This document shows positions 18,994-31,914 of a stretch of 64,000 bases of DNA, piece by piece (the stretch's first letter is position 1; each line of letters begins with the position of its first letter). The stretch comes from Kalaharituber pfeilii (taxonomy: Eukaryota; Ascomycota; Pezizomycetes; Pezizales; Pezizaceae). The position numbers and the translations under genes were made by a program. Where the stretch lies: positions 61,573 through 125,572 of the forward strand of contig WHUZ01000129.1 in the NCBI GenBank assembly GCA_015179045.1, in the 5' to 3' direction. The notes beneath the pieces are model-generated. The model saw only the letters and a program-made list of their open reading frames with translations, ran no database searches and was not told where the DNA came from.

Positions 18994-21900
18994 CTACACC
19001 TTCAACGAACCAAAGAACTCTCCCAGCACATCCACCGCCTCCCCGTTCTCCTGCTCTGCCGTCCACTTCTTCTCGTCAATATCCTCCCACCTTCCCCATC
19101 CTTCCGGGTACTCTACCTCCTCACACTTGAATGCCAGGTGGTCTGCCGTTTGCTTTTCTCCACACCCGCACCTGCTCCCCTCTGCCGCCTTGCCTATTCT
19201 GATATCCCATTCCTTCCCCATCCCCTTCCCCGTCCTCAACCTGGTGAAGGCAGTGGTTGCCCCCCTGCCCCACCTCATCACTGCACCCCCTCCGTACCCC
19301 ACCTCCCTCCTCTCCGCTGCGCGCAGTTTTTTCCACTTCTGGCGCAACCCTCCTTCCGTCACCACCGACTTCCCGATCCTGTCCGCCGCCCTCTTCGCTC
19401 CGACGTCCGCCGCCCTCTTCGCTTCGACGTCCGCCGCCTCGTTGCCAGCGATACCGATGTGCGCCTTCACCCACATCAGCTTGACGTCCCCCCCTTTTTT
19501 CCTTCTCTCCGCGACTGCATCCACCACTCTCCTCAGGTCTCCGGTTCGTGCTTTCCCCAGTCTCCCCGCCTTCCTCACCGCCGCGATTGCTGCCTGTGAG
19601 TCCGTCAGGATGACCAGGTTCGCCGGTGCTGGGACCGCCTTCTCTATCCCCATTCTCATCCCTCTCACCTCCCCATCCCACACCGTCGCCCCTGTCCCCA
19701 TTTCTTCTCCCCCCCCCGCCGTCCCACTTCCAGAATCCCCTCCCACTCTCCCCTTCTCAATCATACTACCATCTGTGTACACCGCCCCCCCCCCTTGCGT
19801 TGCCCAAAAGATTGACGACTCCCACTCCTCCGCGCTTCCCCTTTGCGTCCTTCTCTCGTCACTTCTTCCACCTCCGTTCTCGCACATCCCCCCCCCCCCA
19901 TGACACCTCGTCCACCCCTCCGGCATGACGAAGCTAACTGTGCTCTGCACCCTCCCTGCCACCGACTCGAAACCGTCCTTCTTCTGCATCGCCCATCCCA
20001 CGCTCCAATCTCTCCAATCCCTGCCTCTCTCCTCCACATCCCCTTCTCCCCTGAAGTCCGCGGTCCAGATATCCCCGCATCCCTCCGGATCCCCTATACT
20101 CCTTGCCACCAGCCTCGCCTGCGCCGCATCTAAAGCTGTCTCCGCACTCTCCACTCCGGCGATCCAGTTGACTTTCTGCATCGCTGCTCCGTGGACAGCG
20201 CCCGTGGCCTTCTTCAGTACCTGGTACTGAATTTTCTCCATCTCCCTTCTCCATTCCTTCTGCCCTCTCCACCCTATTTCCGAACCCCACATCATCACCG
20301 CCCTTATCATCCCCGTGTATAATTGTCTCCAACTCCGTGGGCTCATTCCCCACTGCCCCGCGCCCACCCCCATCATAGCACCCGCGAGCTTTCTTGCCTT
20401 CTCTATCCTCGCCTTCCAATGGAAGTCGAAGTCTAGAGTCGCATCGAAGATTACTCCCAGCCATTTCACCTTCTCCACCTCCTTTCTCTTTCTCTTCCCC
20501 TTACCAAACACGATATCCTCATGCTTCGTTTTCTCCAAAGGCACCCCCCACCTCTCCGCCACTTCCCCCGTGATCCTTCCCAGCTTTACTCTCAATCTCT
20601 CTAGGTCCCTCGTCCCTTCCCAGTCCCACGCCGTCACATTAATGTCATCCACGTATGACGGGACCTCGCACTCTACCTCCGGACATTCTCTTCTCAACGT
20701 CTCCTCCAGGTCCTCCAGCATCGGCGCCAGCCATATGAGAAAAATGACCGGTGACAACGGCGAACCCTGCGGCACCCCCACGTTCACTCTCCCCTCCCCC
20801 CTAATCACCCCATCCCATTCCACTGTGAACCTTCTTTTCCTGAAAAAACTCTTTAACCACCCTCCCCACCTCCTAGCCATCCTGTTTCCCTGTATCCTTC
20901 TCAAAACCTCCCTGTATCCTTCTCAAAACCTCCCTGTATCCTTCTCAAAACCTCCCTGTATCCTTCTCAAAACCTCCCTGTATCCTTCTCAAAACCTCCC
21001 TGTATCCTTCTCAAAACCTCCCTGTATCCTTCTCAAAACCTCCCTGTATCCTTCTCAAAACCTCCCTGTATCCTTCTCAAAACCTCCCTGTATCCTTCTC
21101 AAAACCTCCCTGTATCCTTCTCAAAACCTCCCTGTATCCTTCTCAAAACCTCCTCCCCTTTCACATTGTTGAAGCCCCCCCTTACGTCGTCTAGGCTCCA
21201 AACCGACCCCCCCTTCCTTGCCAGGCACCGCTGGGTTTTGGTAACCGCTCTCATCATTGCTTCCGCAGCATTTCGCCCTTTTCTGCCGCCAAACTAATGT
21301 CGGTGGAAGAGCTGGTCTGCTTTCTGCAACTCATTCGCTACCACTTTCTCTCCCAACTTCGCCACGCAGTTAATCAGGTTTATCGGTCTCCAACTCCTCA
21401 CCTGGGACTTGTCCTTCCCCGGCTTCGGAATCATGACTACCTTGCTTAACTGCCACTCTTCCGGGGTCCTCCCCGCCGCCATCTCTTCCGCCATCTGTGT
21501 CATTAGCTCTCTTCCTAATGGCGTCTTCATCACCAGCTTCAAGAGCTTGTATGAGACTCCATCGGGTCCCGGCGCCGACACATTGCTCGTCCCCCTGAGG
21601 GCATCTTCTAGCATACCCACAATCTTTTCCACTTCGTATCCCGGTCCTTCTCCCTCCCCCCTCTCCTCGCCCTCCTCTCCATTCTGCCTCTCTTCCCACT
21701 GAAAGTTCCTCGAGACCAGTGCAGAGCACTTGTCTCGATCCGTCCTCAGCTCCTCCCCCTCCTCCCCTGTTAGCTTCCCCATTGTTGCCTTCAACCTCCA
21801 CGGGTCCTTTGCTACCCTGGCAACTGCCCACGGGTCTTTCTCCCCCATCTCCTCTGCGAAGGCCCTCCAACACTCCTCCTTTTCCTTTTTTATATTTGCC

Positions 21901-22031
21901 TTGAGGGTCCTCTTCGCCTCCTTCCATCTCCTGTATCTCTCTGGGTCCATCCCCTTTGCCCTTGACCCACCCCCCCTCTCCCCTCTGCCGACACCTTCTT
22001 CCGGAGGCCCGTTAATTTCTTGGACCACCAT
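18994..22031 (-). pseudogene. LINE B1 ORF2: reverse transcriptase and RNase H
   Basis: RT blocks in order: APGPDGVSYKLLK, VVMIPKPGKDKS, SWRPINLINCVAKLGEKVVAN, LDDVRGGFNN, GVPQGSPLSPVIF and the catalytic YVDD in SYVDDINVTAW. RNase H follows with VYTDGSM, ILTDSQAAIAAV and WVKAHIGIAGNEAADVEAK. A C-terminal segment with CGCGEKQTADHLAFKCE forms the usual zinc-binding-like end. Defects are an in-frame TAG after LFHRH (about 21294), 11 extra 22-bp units (20888-21151) that shift frame, and a frameshift near 22035 at the endonuclease junction. Everything downstream of the satellite is open for 636 codons. Confidence 0.88.
20888..21151 (-). repeat. 22-bp tandem array, 12 near-identical units, in the RT gene
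   Basis: The unit on the plus strand is CCTGTATCCTTCTCAAAACC plus TC. Starts fall every 22 bp from 20889 to 21131 without visible variation. The related LINE at 57075-64000 has a single such segment, so 11 units (242 bp) are an expansion. 242 is not divisible by three, and the array lies between RT blocks A (LDDVRGGFNN) and B (GVPQGSPLSP). Confidence 0.93.
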
Positions 22032-22034
22032 TTC

Positions 22035-22895
22035 TTACTCCTTCTGCATACCCTCACTTCCCGGCTGTGCCTCTCCTTCAGGCTCAGGAGCTTCTCGTAC
22101 GGGTCTCCCCCGTAATCCTCCCAGCCACTCCCCTTTCTTTTCCCCGTCCCACTCCTTCATGTCCTCCACCAGATCCTCCACCTCTTCGAAGTTCACTCTC
22201 CTTCTTTTTTCCCCTCCCCCTTCCTCTGCATCCTCCCACGCCGTGCCAATGGCTGCGTGATCCGAACTCAGAAAGATCAGCTCTCTCTTCTCCATCACCT
22301 CCTCTCCCATCCCCTTCTCCCAGCACAAGTCAATCACCGACTCTTGTACCACCCCCCTTCTCTGTCTCCTCCACGTTGTCTCCCCCTCTGCGTTCACTAG
22401 CTCCCATCCATCCCCTTCAAAGAACTCCTTCACTGCTACCCCTCTCCCATTATTTTGTACCCCCTTCCCCCCCCACACTTGGTGGTGGGCGTTCCAATCC
22501 CCCACGATAATCCCCCTCCTCCCGTCCCATTCCTTTTCTATCTTTCCCAGGACGTCCTCCATCTCCTCCTTCTTCCAATTGGGCTGTACGTATATTCCTC
22601 CTACCCGCCTCTCGCCCACCGCCGCCCAAACCCAATTCTTTTCTTCTTCCCTCACCTTCACCTTCTCCGTCCTCCCCTTTGCCATATGTAACACTACTCT
22701 TGTCCCCTCCCTCACCTCCGACTTTATGTCGAAAGATGGATGAGTCGTCGTTACCCAGTTCCCCCCCCTTTTCTCCACCCACGCTTCTAAAATGAAGAAA
22801 ATATGAAAACCTTCCCTACTCGCCCATTCCAACGCCACGTGCGTGTTGGCCACTCCGCCTTGCACGTTCTGACTCCCTATCTTCCACTTCACCAT
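22035..22895 (-). pseudogene. LINE B1 endonuclease domain (287 codons open)
   Basis: Exonuclease-endonuclease-phosphatase fold enzyme that nicks the target for reverse transcription. Seen: ATG at 22895 (MVKWKIGSQNVQGGV), FFILEAWVEKRGGN, IIVGDWNAHHQVWG, SVIDLCWE and LSSDHAAI. These correspond to the N-terminal QNV, the E, the GDWNAH and the SDH catalytic motifs of LINE endonucleases. The domain itself is uninterrupted. It should run on into the RT, but a frameshift near 22035 separates them. Confidence 0.85.
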
Positions 22896-25891
22896 GTTGA
22901 TTTCGGGGCTTCTGTCCTCTCATCCAGGCTCGGGGCCCAGGCGGAATCCTCAATGCCCTCTACACTCTTCTTCACCCCTTGCATCTTTTCTGCTCCCTCG
23001 TCCCAACTCTCATCCTTCGCTTTCCCTTTGGCCTTCGTCTTTGCCTCCCTCAGGATCGCGCTCAGCTCTTCCGCCTCCTTCTGACTCCCCGCATTAAAAA
23101 CTATCCCTCCCTCCTCCTCGTCCGTCTTCTTCCTCTTCAATCCCTCGCTTCCCGCCATTCCTGCTCCCTTCCTCTTCTCTGTGATCGCTCTGAATGCCCT
23201 CTTTGCCTCCTCATCGCTGCATTCTTTCGCGACATGCCCCTTCTTCTTGCACACCAAACACGTGATTCCTCCGGTCGCCTGTTGTGAATGCGTGCCCTGT
23301 GTCTGTCCTACTCCCCCTTGCCTCCCTCCCTGTGCAGTCGCCCCTTTTCCTTTTGGTCCCCTCGGGGCGTTTGCTGGTGGTGGGGTCCTGATCACTCCTT
23401 CCGGTAGACTCTCCTCCCTCCTCCAATTCTGCTGTATCTCCGGCCTTCTCCCCTGCTGCCTTCCTTTTGGATTCCAGAGCTGGACTCATCTCTTCTTACC
23501 CAAAATCGTCACCCTTTCCGTACACAGTCTCTCTGCCTCTTCAGCATCCCTCACCTCGAAAGTCACCGAACTGGATCTCGCCGTCTGCGGGTTCGGTGCC
23601 CATGCAAACCTATGTGGTCCCCGGTTGCCTGCTTTGAGTCCCGGGTTCTCCTTTCTGACCAATTCAGTGACCTCTGCGTCTGTCACCGCTCCCTTCTGTA
23701 CTGGCACCCCCTTGATCACCAACCTCACCCCCTTCTTGTTCTCCACCCAAACCCTCACAGTATCCTTATACATCGCCTTGATCAGTGCCTCGCATTTTGT
23801 CAGTATCTCCCCGTCATCCATCCCCGCGGGCACTTCCTCGATCTCCCACACTCTTTCAAAAACGCTGACTTCCCCGTGTATATTGAGCCTCCTCATCCGG
23901 AACATCGGCTTGCTTGCCGTCGACTCCCAGTCCCGTCTCGCTTGCTCAAACACCTTCACCCCCTTCTCCTTTTCTTTCTCCCATCCCTCCCCCTTCGCCA
24001 CCACTCTCTCTTTGTGCTGGGATGTGACCTGCACCTTCCTCAGTTTCTTCCCTCCCACTACCTGCCATCCCTCTCCCTCCTGTTTCACCTCCGCCGTAAG
24101 GAAGCCGTGATTCTCCTTCTCAATTCTCTCTGCCTCTTCCTTGGCTTCCTTCGCCTTCTTTGCATCTTCCGCCTTGCTTGACTCCAAGGCTTCCCTCTCC
24201 AACTTGTTCGCAAGCTCTCTTGCCAACAGGAGCTCCCGTTTCTTAAGCTTCTGTTGTGCATCGAGGTTCTTGTGCGCCTCGACCGCCGCTTCCTGCTTGC
24301 GCTTCTCTTCCTCTTCCGCCTTCTTCTGCTCTGCGGCTTTCTTGGCAATCCTCCTTGCCTCCGCCTGCCTTTCCCTTTCCATCGCTTTTTCTCTGTTTTC
24401 TTTCTCCACCTGCCTTCTCTTTTTCTCCGCTCTGTCCTTTTCCTCTGTCGTCGCTAGCCCCATGTGTGCGTGCATGCTAACAACCATGTCTTCCAGCCTC
24501 TTTACTCTCTCTGCCATCCCCTTCTCTTCTCCGGACCCCACGCTCTTCTGGACGTCTTCCATCCACATTCTCATCCCCTTCGCCGTCATCTCCGTGAGCT
24601 CTTCTTCCGCCACCCATAACCCATTACCTTTCCGGCTCTGCTCTCCTGCCTCTTTAATGAAATCCTGCCACGTATATCCGAGGCACCCTTCCATTAACTT
24701 TGCTACCTCCGCTTCCGCCTTACGGACCTTCCTCATTGCCTTTACTCTCGCCTTCTTCCCCTTATCTTTCTCAGCAAACTCCCACAACTGTGCTTTCCTC
24801 AGAAAAATTACCGCTGTCCCTACCAGGTCCTCCTCCAAGCTGACTTCCTCTTCCCTCATCACTTCATCCTCCTCCTCATCTTCCTCCTCCTGTCCTGCCG
24901 TCTCTTCATCCCTCATCTCTGTCTCCCCTCCTGCTCCTGTGCGGCCCCGATTCTTGTTTCTTGTGTCTGCGTAACCTCCGTTAGGTCCACGCATGGGATT
25001 GTTGGCACTGCCGGTGCCACTTGCTGTGTCGCCACTATCTCCACCATCGGCTCCGGAGTTTCTCCTTCAGGTTGCGAATCCATTACCGTCTCCAAACTCA
25101 CAAACCCCCTCCGTTCCGGTGCCGGCGTTCCAAACAGGTTCCTCTTGGGCTCCGGGTCCCAATACGGGCTGACCCCCCCAACCTCCAAATCCAAATCCAT
25201 TAGCGTTGTCATTTTTGGGGCCCACTTGCTCTTGTTGCCCCTCTCCGATGGTGAGCCCTCTCCTCCCACTAGCGATCCCACTCTCCTGATCCTTCCCCTT
25301 CTACCCTTGGGGTCCTTATCACTCTCTGTGAGATGCCCCCCGTCGTAATGTTCCTCACTGTAATCGTCCCCACACATTCCTCCCCTTGTCTTCCCACTTG
25401 TGGTGCATTTCCATACCTGCTGCCACCAAATATCTCTCCAGCTCCTCCTCCGATATCTCCTTTCCCAGCAGGCACTCCGTGAGGATCTTCCTGATCATCC
25501 TCCTCTTTGCTGGGTCCTTCAAATCTTGCTTCTCAAACTCGATTGTTTCCTCTCCTCTTTCTGCCATTTTCTTGTCCGTTTCCACTTTCAAGTTCATCAG
25601 TGAAAGTACTTCCCCTTCCTCCACCTTCTCCCTCTCCCACCCATTCGTTCTCTGTGTTGCTTCGACCAAAAGCTCCCCGATTGTTTTCCCCTCCCCAGGT
25701 TCCCCTGCCTCCCCCTTTCTGACGAAGAAATCCTCCGTCTCCCACCCTGTTACTTCCTCCAAAGTGTACTGACGCTCCCCATGTATGAGTGTGCTCTTCT
25801 TGCCCCACTGCCCTTGCAGGCACGGGCCGAAGATCCCGATTCCCTTGCCCTTTCCCTTCTCCGACGCTTTGGTCTTCAACCCAATAAACAT
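22889..25891 (-). pseudogene. LINE B1 ORF1 (Gag-like): coiled coil plus zinc knuckle
   Basis: Nucleic-acid-binding protein of the LINE particle. Four overlapping frames (25891-25355, 25377-24913, 24994-23486 and 23489/23395-22889) form one broken ORF. Parts in order: an N-terminal globular segment, an acidic run (EEEDEEEDEVMREEE), a long Lys/Glu/Ala coiled coil (about 24480-24100), and an RRM-like C-terminal segment (RLVIKGVPVQKGAV, then SSSVTFEVRDAEEAERL). One CCHC knuckle follows (CLVCKKKGHVAKEC, about 23230-23271). Overlaps between frames suggest single-base indels. Confidence 0.8.
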
Positions 25892-25950
25892 TGTTTCACC
25901 GACACTCTCTATGTTCTGTTTCCCTTCGCTTTGACTGTCCTATTCGGGAT

Positions 25951-26540
25951 GTACTGCCACCTTGTGGCAGTATTTGTTTCTGATTGTTCGATCCGCACGA
26001 GCCTTCTTGCGCCTTGCGCCTTGTGATCTTCAATCTGCGATACTCCGAGGCTGGTTTCCCAATGTGGTATAGCTCTGCCTGCGTGTACCCACACCTTTCC
26101 TAGCTGCTGTTCTGGGGTCCGGGCGCGCCGGCACTAATGGCGGAGGGCCCCCGGGTCGTGATGTTTTTTGTTGTGATTCCCTCTCAAGAAAGCGAAAGAT
26201 CGTTTTTCGTGGGGGAAGGGTCCTAAAAGTCTGAAAATAAAGAAACAAAGTCGATATTGTTTGCCAGGCGGTCCTGGGCTTCACTTTGGTGTAAGTTACG
26301 TCTCTGGGGAGTGCCTGTTCGTTGAGTTACGACCAAGCACTCGTCCTGGAAAAGTTGATGTCGGTGTGAGCTGTTCTTGGCCCCACAGACGACGGAGACG
26401 GGGATGGAGACACATTGGCGGACATATTGAGATGGGCGGGACAAGATAGACATTTCCTTCTATCCAGTACGGTAATTTCAATTCCAATTACATCTTTACT
26501 ACAGTTTCTTGCAATCTCCTGATTATATTTTCCTTTACCA
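25951..26540. other. 5' flank or leader of LINE B1, no gene seen
   Basis: This stretch may include the untranslated leader of LINE B1 and the 3' fragment leading into the family-A tail at 26552. Only short, unlike ORFs are present. Confidence 0.35.
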
Positions 26541-26551
26541 TGTATCTAAAC

Positions 26552-26612
26552 ATCGCCATAGCCCATAGGGCGGCATGCGATCAATGATATTAAAAAAGAA
26601 AAGAAAAAAAAT
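26552..26612 (+). repeat. Family A 3' hairpin tail plus A-rich end
   Basis: CATCGCCATAGCCC-ATA-GGGCGGCATGCGA, TCAATGATATT and an A/G run. It abuts the left limit of the right NLR duplication copy. ATGTAT occurs before (about 26540) and after the A run, a weak 6-bp candidate duplication. Confidence 0.75.
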
Positions 26613-26655
26613 ATGTATGCGCCGGATGTCTAGGCTTCACCGCTCATGCGATGAG

Positions 26656-26706
26656 GCTTTATCATAGCCCGTAGGGCGGTATACGAATAATGATACACAA
26701 AAAAAG
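26656..26706 (+). mobile_element. Tail-only family A insertion, right duplication copy
   Basis: ATCATAGCCC-GTA-GGGCGGTATACGA, ATAATGATACAC and A7, between GATGAGGCTT and GATGGAGCTT. It is the counterpart of 2769-2808, with diverged target duplications. Confidence 0.75.
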
Positions 26707-26957
26707 ATGGAGCTTCAGCTTTGGACTGGTTGGGACATTGCATTTACATGCTCTACAAATCTACACTTTGTGACCGTTAAAATCAGCAAAACTAGTAGAA
26801 TTTAATCAAAATCTTGAAGAGATATTGCAAGCTACTACGAAGATAACATTGACAATTCATGCGTGAGAGCGTTACCAATGCACACTCCACCCAAAAAAGA
26901 AAGTAAACTAACAAAAAAAGAGATCATAAACGTTTCTTAGCTACATTCCAAATTCTC

Positions 26958-29900
26958 TCAGCGTCGACCCTTCAATGCAGGTGGGCGAACTTTTCTCCTG
27001 CGCCCACCGTTCCCTCCTCGAGACCCTGGTTTGGCTTCCCCGGCATGTGGCACTAATGCGTCTCTGAGCGATTGTAGATCAAAAGCGGTTGCCCCGTCAG
27101 CAGCAACTGGCTGCCACCGTAGCTGCCTCTGGTCAAGCAGGTTTATCAACTCCAACATTCCCTTGCTTGCCGCAGCTTGTCTGCTGATATCAAATTTTTC
27201 CTGTCCCTGGTTCAGAAGAATCTCTCGGACGGCTTCGTGACCCTCTGCTACACTGTTCATCAACGGTGTAGTTCCATCTTTGGATAGTGTATCGAGTTCG
27301 ATACCAGCTTTTGATACAAGGGTACTGACAATTTCAATATTACCAAGTTTGGCTGCATACCACAGTGCAGTCCGGTCGCTGTGATCCCGAACGTTAACAG
27401 CCATGTGTGTATATGGTGGGCACTTCGTACTCGTCATAGTTGAGGTGCTATCACGGCTAGCCCAGTACCGAGCATGCAGTTCCTCGCCCTCCGTTGCATC
27501 AGTCACCTGTGAATCGGCGCCATGGTGCAGAAGTAGCTTTGCGATATCAATACGCCCAATATGTAGTGCCTGATGAAGTGCTGTGCGTCCCCCACGGCCC
27601 ACCGCATGCACATTCGCCCCATGCTCGAGAAGTAGCTTGACCATATCTGTATGTCCATTCTGTGCTGCCCGATGTAGTGCGGTGTTCCCTTCTTTGTCCA
27701 CTGCATGCACATTCGCCCCATGCTCGAGAAGTAGCTTGACGATATCTGTACGTGCATTCCGTGCTGCCCAATGTAGTGCTGTGTTTCCTATTTTGTTCAC
27801 TGCATGCACATTTGCTCCATGCTCGAGAAGTAGCTTGACAATATCTGTACGTGCATTCCGTGCTGCCTGATGTAGTACTGTGTCCCCTTCTTTGTCCACT
27901 GCATCCATATTCGCCCCATGCTCGAGAAGTAGCTTGACGATATCTGTATGTGGATTCCATGCTGCCCGATGTAGTGCTGTGTTTCCTATTTTGTCCACTG
28001 CATGCGTATTCGCCCCATGCTCGAGAAGTAGCTTGACGATATCTGTATGTGCATTCCGTGCTGCCTGATGTAGTACTGTGTCCCCTTCTTTGTCCACTGC
28101 ATCCATATTCGCCCCATGCTCGAGAAGTAGCTTAAGGATATCTGTATGTGCATTCCGTGCTGCCCAATGTAGTGCTGTGTTCCCTGTTTTGTTTACTGCA
28201 TGTGTATTCGCCCCATGCTCAAGAAGTAGCTTGACGATATCTCTACGTACATATTGGGCTGCCCGATGTAGTGCTGTGTTCCCTGTTTTGTTCACTGCAT
28301 GCACATTTGCTCTATGCTCGAGAAGTAGCTTGACGATATCTGTACGTGCATTCCGTGCTGCCTGATGTAGTACTGTGTCCCCTTCTTTGTCCACTGCATG
28401 CACATTCGCCCCATGCTCAAGAAGTAGCTTGACGATATCTGTATGTGCATTCCATGCTGCCCGATATAGTGCCGTGTTCCCTTCTTTGTCCACTGCATTC
28501 GCATTTGCTCCATGCTCGAGAAGTAGCTTGACGATATCTGTACGTGCATTCCGTGCTGCCTGATGTAGTACTGTGTCCCCTTCTTTGTCCACTGCATGCA
28601 CATTCGCCCCATGCTCAAGAAGTAGCTTGACGATATCTGTATGTGCATTCCATGCTGCCCGATATAGTGCCGTGTTCCCTTCTTTGTCCACTGCATTCGC
28701 ATTTGCTCCATGCTCGAGAAGTAGCTTGACGATATCTGTATGTGCACTCTGTGCTGCCCGATGTAGTGCTGTGTCCCCTCCTTTGTCTACTGCATGCACA
28801 TTTGCTCCATGCTCGAGAAGTAGCTTGACGATATCTGTATGTCCATTCCGTGCTGCCCGATGTAGTGCTGTGTTCCCTTCTTTGTCCACTGCATGCACAT
28901 TCGCCCCATGCTCGAGAAGTAGCTTGACGATATCTCTACTTGCATCCAGTGCTGCCCGATGTAGTACTGTGTCCCCTTTTTTGTTCACTGCATGCACATT
29001 TGCTCCATGCTCGAGAAGTAGCTTGACGATATCTGTATATCCATTCCGTGCTGCCTGATATAATGCTGTGTTCCCGAATATGTCCACTGCATGCATATTT
29101 GCTCCATGCTCAAGAAGTAGCTTGACGATATCTGTATATCCAATCCGTGCTGCCTGATATAATGCTGTGTTCCCGAATATGTCCACTGCATGCATATTTG
29201 CTCCATGCTCAAGAAGTAGCTTGACGATATCTCTACTTGCACTGTAGGCTGCCCACTGTAGTACTGTGTTCCCTGCTTTGTCCACTGCATGCACATTTGC
29301 TCCATGCTCGAGAAGTAGCTTGACGATATCTCTACTTGCACTGTGGGCTGCCCAATGTAGTGCTGTGTTCCCTGTTTTGTTCACTGCATGCATATTTGCT
29401 CCATGCTCGAGAAGTAGCTTGACGACATCTGTATGTCCATTCCGTGCTGCCCAATGTAGTACTGTGTTCCCTTTTTTGTTCACTGCATGCACATTTGCTC
29501 CATGCTCGAGAAGTAGCTTGACGATATCTCTACTTGCATATTCGGCTGCCCCATGTAGTACTGTGTTCCCTTCTTTGTCCACTGCATACACATTTGCTCC
29601 ATGCTCGAGAAGTAGCTTGACGATATCTGTAGGTGCATCTCGGGCTGCCCGATGTAGTGCTGTGTTGCCTTCTTTGTCCACTGCATTCGTATTTGCTCCA
29701 TGCTTTAGTAGCAGCTTTATAATATCACTGTTTCCTCTATCTACCGCACCCCCTAGAGTGCACGCCCATCCGGCCCCCTCTAGAGGTAAACCATTATCCA
29801 CATTCCTCTGCCTTTCAATCTCTCCTTCACAGTACCGAGTCCATCCTAGCTCAGCAGCGAAAAACAATCCTGTACTTGGGTTTTTTGTGTCTTCATGGAA

Positions 29901-31883
29901 GGGCTTATATAAGCCTTCCCATTGACTAAACTCGTTATACGAGTCCCGGCTCCACGAACTCATACCATTATATGCATACCGTAATATAGGCAAAACATGC
30001 TGCGCTTTTAGAAAGCTATCAATTACGGAGTCCAGGGCGGTAAGCTCCTCGGAGCTCGATAGATAGGCTTTTTTCACATGAGCCTTACCATACACCGCAC
30101 AATACTCGAACAGTACACCTGACAGTAGCATGTTATTCCCAATAATCAATTGAGCTTTCGAAAAATTATTCTTCCCCCAGGCGTAGGTAGGAATCTCGAA
30201 GGGAAAGCGAAGATAGGTAAAGCAAATCCCTGCGATGTGGACCTCTGCATCAGGAAACAACTCCGTACTTCTTTTCACAAAATATTCCTGAGCTGAATAA
30301 TGGACGAACTGGGTTCTGCCATTCTCGCTAGCTTCCTGTTGACTCACAACCACCAGCCCAGCGCAGATTGACAATAGAATAGTCATGTCCGTGAGTGCTT
30401 CGCGGTCAAATTTGCTAGAACCAATTTCAGTAGCGAGTGCATGCTGTAACTCCGTGATGGTAATCGGCCTTTTAGTACAGGTGACCCATGAAAGCATCTT
30501 CATTGCAAGTTTGCGGTCCTCGTCACTTTGGGCAGTGATACGTTGCATAGCAGCATCATACGTCGCGTCAATCCCAGAAGGTAGGATTTTGAGGGCCTCT
30601 CGGATATCTTTAACTGAGGTCTTTGTGGCTAAGGTATCAATATGCAATTTTGCGAGGAGGAACCTAGTCACGTATAAGTATCTTACTTGAAATATTAAGG
30701 TTCCCTGCAAGGAGGTATGCCGATATCTGGAAATACTCACATTCCATCTGCTTTCTTCGTAATAGCATCCAAAATCTGCTGTCTCAAACCAACGCTCTCA
30801 GGCTTCTTCACATAAAGCTTTAATCTTTTTTTATCCTCTAGCTGGCCCTCAATGTAGCTTGTTATATCTGCCTTAGAAGCTTGAATCTCAATCCTCTCGC
30901 AATTTTTCCTACCATCTTGAAGCCCTAGCTCCTGAAAGGTTTCCAGACCCAGATTGCGAGAAGTGACCATCAAAGATAATATTGTCCCCTCATTCTGGGC
31001 AAACCGCAGGACTAAATTCCGTACTTTGCCTATGAAATCGTCACGGGACGCCGCATTGAGCTCATCGAGTGCGTCTATAATGATATAGGCCTGCGAATAC
31101 TGTGAGATAGTTTTGCTAAGTACTTCGACCAGTTCCTTTATCGTAGGTTGCGTGTTATGGCCCTCGGGATTGTGAAAATTGTATAGAGCAAGAATCGGTT
31201 CCAAAGAGGTGCTCCGAATGAGACTGCAGAGTATACTGCAGGTAAGGTTTCTCGCTGTCTGCGTAGCTTCGTCTTTGTAATTGCAGTAGATGAAGGCAAC
31301 TCCGATTTTTTTGTCTGATGAGGCTCTCGCTGTGTCAATGAGTTGCTGAATAACCCTAGAGCTATTTTAAGTCAGAGAAGATCAAAACAAAGCAATGAGG
31401 AACGAATAAAATGCCAGTAAAAGGACTAATTACCTTAGAATTGTCTTCCCAACACCGGCTATATATGGAACCAAAAAGTCAGCAACATAAACAGCACCAA
31501 GAGTTTTTATTTCTTTAGTATAGATCTGTACTCGCATTCCGCCCTAGGGTGGGTATTTATTATAGCGGGGGATGACGTCATGTAACGAGAATTTTTTCCG
31601 GGCTGTGAAGGCGTGGAGGAAGGAGAGGAGAGAAGTGGAGAGAGGTGGAGAGAGGTGGGAAGGAGAAGGCCATGGTGGGGAGCATCTCGCTTTCCGATGC
31701 AGAAACCAGAGAACCGCCCAGAGGGTTTTCTTTTCTGGAATCAGGTTCTAGAAGGGGAGAGGGAGGGGGTGGAAACGGGGAGGTGTATGTAGAACTTTCT
31801 TTGTTAAGCCTGTCTCCGGGCTTCGAGGGCTTGCCCAGGGACCCTGCCATGGCCTAGCGCTGCAAGCGGGGTTACGTGATTTA

Positions 31884-31914
<31 letters not shown>

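Larger units (their letters stand above)
18796..25950 (-). mobile_element. LINE B1, near full length, inactivated
   Basis: Tad-like non-LTR retrotransposon. It starts at its 3' side with poly(A) (seen as T at 18796-18818) and the family-B tail (about 18819-18862). In order on the minus strand it has an ORF1 with coiled coil and CCHC knuckle, an apurinic-type endonuclease, a reverse transcriptase and RNase H. Inactivating changes are several frameshifts, a stop in the RT and a 22-bp satellite. The coding strand is strongly purine-rich. I could not identify a target duplication, and the 5' end is only approximate. Confidence 0.85.

Noticed and set aside
19127..25203. Many plus-strand Pro/Ser/Leu-rich ORFs (up to 309 codons)
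   Set aside because: They are antisense frames of the purine-rich LINE B1 coding strand and have no domains.
18780..26020. Target-site duplication for LINE B1
   Set aside because: I looked for the flank next to the poly(T) (GTCTATTATGGAAAGCTA) near the presumed 5' end and did not find it, so no claim is made.
27583..29925. Plus-strand ORFs opposite the right ankyrin array
   Set aside because: Same period effect; they are antisense shadows of the NLR exon.
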